Assembly: GCA_015485665.1 (NCBI GenBank)
Contig: WFTC01000006.1
Coordinates: 1 to 47,364 of the forward strand
Direction of reading: 5' to 3'
From: Candidatus Altimarinota bacterium
GTDB taxonomy: Bacteria > Patescibacteriota > Gracilibacteria > UBA1369 > 2-02-FULL-48-14
Length of the DNA stretch: 47,364 bases
In this document: one piece after another, positions 43,236-47,364 of the stretch
Numbering within the stretch: the stretch's first letter is position 1
How the letters are laid out: every line of letters begins with the position of its first letter
Made by a program: the position numbers and the translations under genes
The notes under the pieces: generated by a model
The model's database searches: none
What the model was told of the DNA's origin: nothing
Seen by the model: only the letters and a program-made list of their open reading frames with translations

Positions 43236-43859
43236 ATGAATTTTACTCAATTCAAGATAGCAAAAGATAAAGAAAGCCTCAAGTGCGTGCTCGTAAGTAA
43301 AGGGCACTCAGTTGAAGAAATATCAAAAGTTTTGGCGGAAACAGGATTAAAACGTATAGGAGAAAATCGTCTGAAAGAAGCGGAAGAAAAATTTCCTAAG
43401 CTTGATGCAAAAATAGAAAAACATTTCATAGGCAAACTTCAATCAAGGAAAATAGCTAAAATAGTAAAGCTTTTTGATGTAATTCAAAGTGTGGAAAATT
43501 TAAAACAAGCCAGAATGATTGAAGAATATGACAAGCCAATAAAAATCTTCCTGCAAATCAATTTAAACGGAGATCCCTTGAGGCAAGGTGCTTCACCATA
43601 TGAAGCAAAGTATTTGATTGAGGAAATCAAAAAGCTGAAAAAAGTTACTTTACTTGGCGTGATGGGCATAGCCTCAAAAAGAACTGAAGATGCAATGTCT
43701 GAATTTGCACTTTTAAAATCTTTACAAGGTGATCTTCCAGAATGTTCAATGGGAATGTCTAAAGATTATTCATTGGCGATAAAAGCAGGTTCAACAATGT
43801 TAAGATTAGGAAGGGTATTGTTTGAGACGGGCTTGCCCAAAGATATCAAAGTTCAGTAA
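43236..43859 (+). CDS. YggS/PLPBP family pyridoxal-phosphate homeostasis protein
   Basis: PLP-binding protein with no known catalytic activity that buffers PLP. The 207-aa chain (start ATG 43236) has the PLP lysine in LVSKGHS (usual form VSKT), GENRLKEAEEKF, HFIGKLQSRK, GVMGIAS and SMGMSKDYSLAIKAGSTMLRLG. It is shorter than usual (about 230) because the N-terminal helix is reduced. Upstream sequence in frame belongs to der on the other strand. A TTGACT/TACAAT pair (43183-43213, 19-nt spacer) may be its promoter. Confidence 0.88.
   Translation: MNFTQFKIAKDKESLKCVLVSKGHSVEEISKVLAETGLKRIGENRLKEAEEKFPKLDAKIEKHFIGKLQSRKIAKIVKLFDVIQSVENLKQARMIEEYDKPIKIFLQINLNGDPLRQGASPYEAKYLIEEIKKLKKVTLLGVMGIASKRTEDAMSEFALLKSLQGDLPECSMGMSKDYSLAIKAGSTMLRLGRVLFETGLPKDIKVQ
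43240..43245 (-). promoter_or_regulatory. putative -10 box of der
   Basis: TAAAAT on the minus strand, 8 nt before the der ATG and inside the first codons of yggS. No good -35 is seen. With only 4 nt between the two start codons, the der promoter must lie within yggS. Confidence 0.35.
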
Positions 43860-43862
43860 AAT
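43833..43862 (+). promoter_or_regulatory. putative promoter of the pilin-like gene
   Basis: TTGCCC (43833-43838), an 18-nt spacer and TAAAAT (43857-43862), with 6 nt to the ATG at 43869. The -10 overlaps the yggS stop codon. The predicted transcript is leaderless. Confidence 0.45.
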
Positions 43863-43868
43863 AAGGTC

Positions 43869-44417
43869 ATGCACAGATTAAAAAAGTTCTATGTAATCGC
43901 CCTTCTTTTTATTGTTACACTCTTTCCTTTAAACGGAGTATCGGCAAGCGGATTATTACCGAATTTTGATGAAAATACATTCAAAGAATTGGCAAATGAC
44001 TTTTCATCCGGAGGGGATATTGTAAATGCTTACAATGAATATGGATCAAACCTAGCCTGTAAATATCTCATTGATACAGCCTTGCGTGAATTTGGAGTAG
44101 AGGAATCAAAAAAGTATCTTTCCGAAAATGAAAATGAATTCACGGAAACTTTTCTTGCATGCGGCATTAAATCAGGTAATATGACTTTTTGGATGGTACC
44201 TTTTTATGTTGTTCACATACTTGGTTTTTTGATTGGGCTTGCCGGGATTATCGCAGTGCTTATGATAATTGTAGGTGCTTATTTCTATATTGCAGGAGGA
44301 ATTTCCGATGACAAAGAAAAAGGGAAAAACATAATAAAATATGCTATTTTTGGTTTGATTGTAGCAAGTCTGGCTTGGATAGCAGTAAACTTCATTTTAC
44401 TTCTTATAACTGCATAA
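43869..44417 (+). CDS. T4SS pilin-like (TrbC/VirB2-type) small membrane protein
   Basis: The 182-aa protein has a signal peptide (about 1-26, cleavage near VSASG), a soluble stretch with two Cys (in LACKY and FLACG) and two C-terminal helices (about 112-140 and 153-181) separated by ISDDKEKGKNIIKYA. This helix-GG-short charged loop-helix layout is typical of the TrbC/VirB2 and T4SS_pilin families abundant in CPR genomes. No other secretion-system gene is nearby, so its partner is unknown. It overlaps the following permease gene by 1 nt. Confidence 0.65.
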   Translation: MHRLKKFYVIALLFIVTLFPLNGVSASGLLPNFDENTFKELANDFSSGGDIVNAYNEYGSNLACKYLIDTALREFGVEESKKYLSENENEFTETFLACGIKSGNMTFWMVPFYVVHILGFLIGLAGIIAVLMIIVGAYFYIAGGISDDKEKGKNIIKYAIFGLIVASLAWIAVNFILLLITA

Positions 44418-45625
44418 TGAAAAAAACACTGAATGATTTTTTCACAAAAAGTGCTTCTCAATTAAAAAAAATGAGAAAAGCGATTCAAGAAATCAAAAAA
44501 GAGCAAAAAGCTTTTTATGAAATTGAAAGAAAACAACAATATAAAGTCAGCAAAAAAGAAGAAATACTTATACATTTTTCAATGGTTAGCGTAGCAAAAG
44601 CCACTTTGGTCGTAATATCACTTCTTATATTTACCGGATTTTTAGGGCAAATACTGGATATTATAGTGGTTCTCTTTGTTTCCGTTCTATTTTCGGCTGC
44701 TCTGGATCCAAGTGTAGATACTTTGGAAAGATATAAGATACCAAGAAGTTTAAGTGTGCTTTGTATTTTTGCAATATTGCTTGGGATTCTTGGATTTTTT
44801 ATCTCACAAATGATACCGCTCTTGGCTTCTCAACTGATAGAGCTTGCAAAAAGCGTAGGTGATATAATAAACAATATAACCCAAGGGAAAAGCAATTTCA
44901 TATTTGCAGAAAACATACAAAACTTTTTTAATGAAAGCATAGGGTCTAAAAACACAGATGAAATTCTTCAGGAATTATCACAAAATTTAGAAACGCTAGG
45001 GACTCAACTTCAATCAATAGCAGGAGATACCTTTGAAGTAATTAAAAATCTTTTTAATGGAATAGTAAATTTTTTCTTGGTATTGATACTCACATTTTTT
45101 CTTGTAGTTGATGAAAAGAGCGTAAATGAGTTTTTTATATCACTTTTCCCTTCCAAACATGGTGAATATATAATTGAAAAATCTGAAGCAATCAAAAAAA
45201 AGGTTGGGTTGTGGCTGCGTGGACAAGTGATTTTAATGGTAATGATGTTTTTAATTTCATTGATTGCATATGGCATTTTAAATCTTGATTTTGCACTTAC
45301 ACTTGCAATGTTGGCAGGAATTGCCGAATTGATTCCGGTAATGGGAGTATTTTTGGCTGCCATACCTGCCCTGCTTGTTGCTTTTAATCAATCTCCATGG
45401 CTTATGCTTTGGACTGCTATTGCAATTATTGTAATTCAACAACTTGAAGGAAATTTATTGGTACCTCTTGTAATGAAAAAAGCTGTTGGACTAAACCCTA
45501 TAATTGTGATTTTAGCGATGCTGATCGGATTTAAAATTTTAGGTATACTGGGAGCAATTATCGCTGTCCCTGTAGCTACAACTTTGTCTATTTTTGTGTT
45601 GGATTACTCTCTTAAAGCAAAATAA
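44417..45625 (+). CDS. AI-2E family transporter
   Basis: A 402-aa polytopic membrane protein (start ATG 44417) with an N-terminal coiled-coil-like segment (about 10-45), six to eight membrane helices, and family motifs LIPVMGVFLAAIPALLVAF, IVIQQLEGNLLVPLVMKK and LGILGAIIAVPVAT. Family members include exporters of various solutes, so the substrate cannot be stated. It overlaps the pilin-like gene by 1 nt and the opposing glycosyltransferase gene by 87 nt. Confidence 0.9.
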   Translation: MKKTLNDFFTKSASQLKKMRKAIQEIKKEQKAFYEIERKQQYKVSKKEEILIHFSMVSVAKATLVVISLLIFTGFLGQILDIIVVLFVSVLFSAALDPSVDTLERYKIPRSLSVLCIFAILLGILGFFISQMIPLLASQLIELAKSVGDIINNITQGKSNFIFAENIQNFFNESIGSKNTDEILQELSQNLETLGTQLQSIAGDTFEVIKNLFNGIVNFFLVLILTFFLVVDEKSVNEFFISLFPSKHGEYIIEKSEAIKKKVGLWLRGQVILMVMMFLISLIAYGILNLDFALTLAMLAGIAELIPVMGVFLAAIPALLVAFNQSPWLMLWTAIAIIVIQQLEGNLLVPLVMKKAVGLNPIIVILAMLIGFKILGILGAIIAVPVATTLSIFVLDYSLKAK

Positions 45626-46624
45626 AGCTTTCTCTGCAGCACTTTCCCATGAATAATGACGTTTCATTTTTGCTATAGGATAGATTTTTTTTAAAAATTC
45701 TTTAAGCAAATCTTCATAAGTCTTTATGAAGTTTATACCTTCATAAAGCTCTCTATGCACAGCTATATCACTCATTATAACAGGACAATCAACCTTTAAG
45801 GCCTCCAAAACGGGTAAATCAAAACCTTCATATTCACTTAGTGCCAATAAAGATTTGGCCCTTTTCAAAAGAAACCATTTTTCAGACTCAGATATGGAAT
45901 AAAAACGTTGTACATTAGATGGCAAAGATATTTTCATTGAAGCAAAGTTTGAATCTTTTTTGCGTCCACCTATCCAAATAAAATTTTCATTCGGAAAGTC
46001 CTTTGCCAAAGAAAGAAACCAATCAATTCTTTTTCTTGGATCATTTGGAGCTATAAAAAGGTGAAAATTTTTAGGTAAATTCTTAATTTCTTTCTCCAAA
46101 ATAGGACGTGCACCTGCATAAGTCGTACATTTTATTATATTTGTTTCAATGCCATCTTCAATGCTCCGGCTTGGCAATAAGACTCCATCTGCACGTGAAA
46201 GTAAAATCTCAGTAGGAAAGCATACATGCCAAAATCTTGCCTTCCAAGACAAAGAGTTTGGAAATTTTTTAGGAACATGATCATGTAAAGTCATAACTAA
46301 AGGCATATCGGTTTTCCAAAAAGGTCTTCTGTCAGGCATCCATATTAAATCAGGTTTGTCACTAAAATATCTATCAGGAATGGCAGGATGAGAAAAACAC
46401 ATCATCAAATGAAATTTGAGACTTGAAAAGTGTATAAACTCAATTTCTGGATATCTTTCATGCAAATGAGAAACTTTTTTTCCGTTTTGATAAAAAAGAA
46501 GCAATTCAACATTCTTCAAAGCTGACAAAGCTCTAATCATTTCATGGGTATAAACAGTGACTCCATTAACCCCACCATCAATCAAAGGACGGCAGTCAAC
46601 TGCGATTTTTACGGAAGGTATCAT
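45539..46624 (-). CDS. family 4 (GT-B) glycosyltransferase
   Basis: A 361-aa GT1/GT4-type transferase. N-terminal: KIAVDCRPLIDGGVNGVTVYTHEM; C-terminal: LFIAPNDPRKRIDWFLSLAK, ALSEYEGFDLPVLEALKVDCPVIMSDIAVHREL, which holds the EX7E-like motif. The last 25 or so residues (HKNRQSCSYRDSDN) are hydrophilic, atypical and encoded in the 87-nt overlap with the AI-2E gene, so the stop may have drifted. It overlaps the Wzz-like gene by 29 nt and is likely part of a polysaccharide operon continuing out of the window. Confidence 0.88.
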   Translation of the reverse strand: MIPSVKIAVDCRPLIDGGVNGVTVYTHEMIRALSALKNVELLLFYQNGKKVSHLHERYPEIEFIHFSSLKFHLMMCFSHPAIPDRYFSDKPDLIWMPDRRPFWKTDMPLVMTLHDHVPKKFPNSLSWKARFWHVCFPTEILLSRADGVLLPSRSIEDGIETNIIKCTTYAGARPILEKEIKNLPKNFHLFIAPNDPRKRIDWFLSLAKDFPNENFIWIGGRKKDSNFASMKISLPSNVQRFYSISESEKWFLLKRAKSLLALSEYEGFDLPVLEALKVDCPVIMSDIAVHRELYEGINFIKTYEDLLKEFLKKIYPIAKMKRHYSWESAAEKALFCFKRVIQHKNRQSCSYRDSDNCSQYT

Positions 46625-47120
46625 GCAAGAAAATCAAAGCACCGGAAAGAAATAAAGAAGCCAAGAAAGCACCAAAAATGATTCGTGGCTTATTTATATA
46701 AATCTCTATGGGTGAAATATTTGCATTTGCTATCAAATAATTGCTCTGTGCAGCTAAATTATAACTTTCAATTCTAGATTCAATTGCATCAAGCAGCTCA
46801 TTTGCATCATCTAAATTAGGGCTATCTACAGTAAAAAGTAGATTTTGCTTTTCTTGCCTTCGTCCATTGAATTGAGCTTTTGCAAATTCAAAACCGGGAT
46901 CAAGAGTCCAACCTAGAACTAAATCTGAAAAATGCTCCGCGGCTCTCTGCAACTCATAACTTGAATTCTCATTTGGAAGGGCTTGAGCGGCAATGGTAAT
47001 ATACAAAATACTTTCTTTTTTTAGAGAGTCTTTTTCAGAGAGATAAAGAAAAGATCCAATCAGAGATAAGACAGCAAATAAAAGTGTAATTCCAAAATAA
47101 AGTTTAAAATTTTTCTTCAT
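46596..47120 (-). CDS. Wzz-like two-TM polysaccharide protein
   Basis: A 174-aa protein with an N-terminal helix (about 8-27), an extracytoplasmic domain and a C-terminal helix (about 148-167), with a positively charged end (FRKNRS). This is the layout of short Wzz/chain-length regulators or the membrane part of tyrosine-kinase adaptors; sequence similarity is too low to be sure. The neighbouring glycosyltransferases support a role in surface polysaccharide assembly. Confidence 0.6.
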   Translation of the reverse strand: MKKNFKLYFGITLLFAVLSLIGSFLYLSEKDSLKKESILYITIAAQALPNENSSYELQRAAEHFSDLVLGWTLDPGFEFAKAQFNGRRQEKQNLLFTVDSPNLDDANELLDAIESRIESYNLAAQSNYLIANANISPIEIYINKPRIIFGAFLASLFLSGALIFLHDTFRKNRS

Positions 47121-47151
47121 GAGATTCTTCCAAATTAGTTTATTTTCAATT

Positions 47152-47364
47152 TTAGCCTAGCATTTTCACATGAGCTTTCCAAGCTCTCTCAATAGCATGC
47201 AAAAGTTCAGATTTAAAACGTGCGGACTCAAAATCTTTTACGCTGAGATGAACAGCTTCCGGCGACCATTTTCTTCTTTCAAATCTATATATTGCATTTT
47301 TTAAAGATGCCACATCTTGATTTTTAAAATATAATCCACCAACACCATCACGAACTGTTTCCAA
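47152..47364 (-). CDS. C-terminal end of a family 4 glycosyltransferase, cut by the window edge
   Basis: The 71 visible codons encode ETVRDGVGGLYFKNQDVASL and a final FESARFKSELLHAIERAW, the usual C-terminus of GT4 enzymes (E..DG..G..F...D...L followed by F...F...L). The gene starts beyond 47364; there is no real start codon in the window. Its stop lies 31 nt before the Wzz-like gene on the same strand. Confidence 0.75.
   Translation of the reverse strand: METVRDGVGGLYFKNQDVASLKNAIYRFERRKWSPEAVHLSVKDFESARFKSELLHAIERAWKAHVKMLG

Noticed and set aside
1-47364. CRISPR arrays, insertion sequences, tandem repeats or integration sites
   Set aside because: I found no regularly spaced repeats, transposase genes or duplicated tRNA ends; the single tRNA-Leu has no adjacent integrase.

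Overview
This is an AT-rich, extremely compact bacterial chromosome segment that reads as housekeeping DNA from a small-genome lineage. I infer a Candidate Phyla Radiation (Patescibacteria) bacterium, possibly Peregrinibacteria-like. The evidence is the stop-to-start packing, overlapping convergent genes, a T4SS-pilin-like small membrane protein, solute-binding proteins without permeases, an eukaryote-like (IleRS2) isoleucyl-tRNA synthetase and a bacterial Elp3. TGA is used as a stop (dcd, purE, the Trm9-like gene, recG), so this is not a code-25 Gracilibacteria/Absconditabacteria genome. I see no rRNA, CRISPR array, insertion sequence or prophage.

Layout. 109-14024 (+) is a 13-gene run: purSL, purQ, purN, purC, purE, purB, dcd, ileS, a 4-TM protein, secG, an anchored family 5 solute-binding protein, rplI and ruvX. 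16158-14004 (-) is ribE-ribH-pgk. 16240-20208 (+) is ssb, a family 2 glycosyltransferase, a family 1 binding lipoprotein and an O-antigen ligase-like protein. 20142-22236 holds fmt (-), a 4-TM protein (+) and lepB (-). 22287-24591 (+) is a PH-domain protein, gatB and a small membrane protein. 26013-24566 (-) is a Trm9-like methyltransferase and a WecG/TagA transferase, diverging from elp3 (26026-27615, +). 31343-27612 (-) is a 1243-aa membrane protein of unknown function with a near-consensus promoter. 34722-31515 (-) is tyrS-recG, diverging from rluD (+). 38726-35692 (-) is a DsbA-like protein, obg, pth and rplU. A tRNA-Leu(CAA) follows at 38845-38931 (+). uvrC (-), with an acetyltransferase-like domain inserted, diverges from a nucleotidyltransferase (+). 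der (-) diverges from yggS, a pilin-like gene and an AI-2E permease (+). The window ends in polysaccharide genes on the minus strand.

How the genes work together. The pur genes cover six enzymes of de novo IMP/AMP synthesis, using a class II (CO2-dependent) PurE; purF, purD, purM and purH are not in the window. Translation and RNA modification are heavily represented (ileS, tyrS, gatB, fmt, pth, rplI, rplU, rluD, obg, der, elp3, tRNA-Leu), with repair genes (ruvX, ssb, recG, uvrC) and envelope genes between them.

Most notable points: (1) elp3 lies head-to-head with a methyltransferase resembling eukaryotic Trm9/ALKBH8, suggesting a bacterial cm5U to mcm5U wobble-uridine pathway; (2) UvrC carries a GNAT-like insertion of about 150 residues between two catalytic aspartates of its RNase H-like nuclease; (3) many genes have a -10-like hexamer 6-9 nt before the ATG and no Shine-Dalgarno, suggesting frequent leaderless transcripts; (4) eight of nine convergent junctions overlap.
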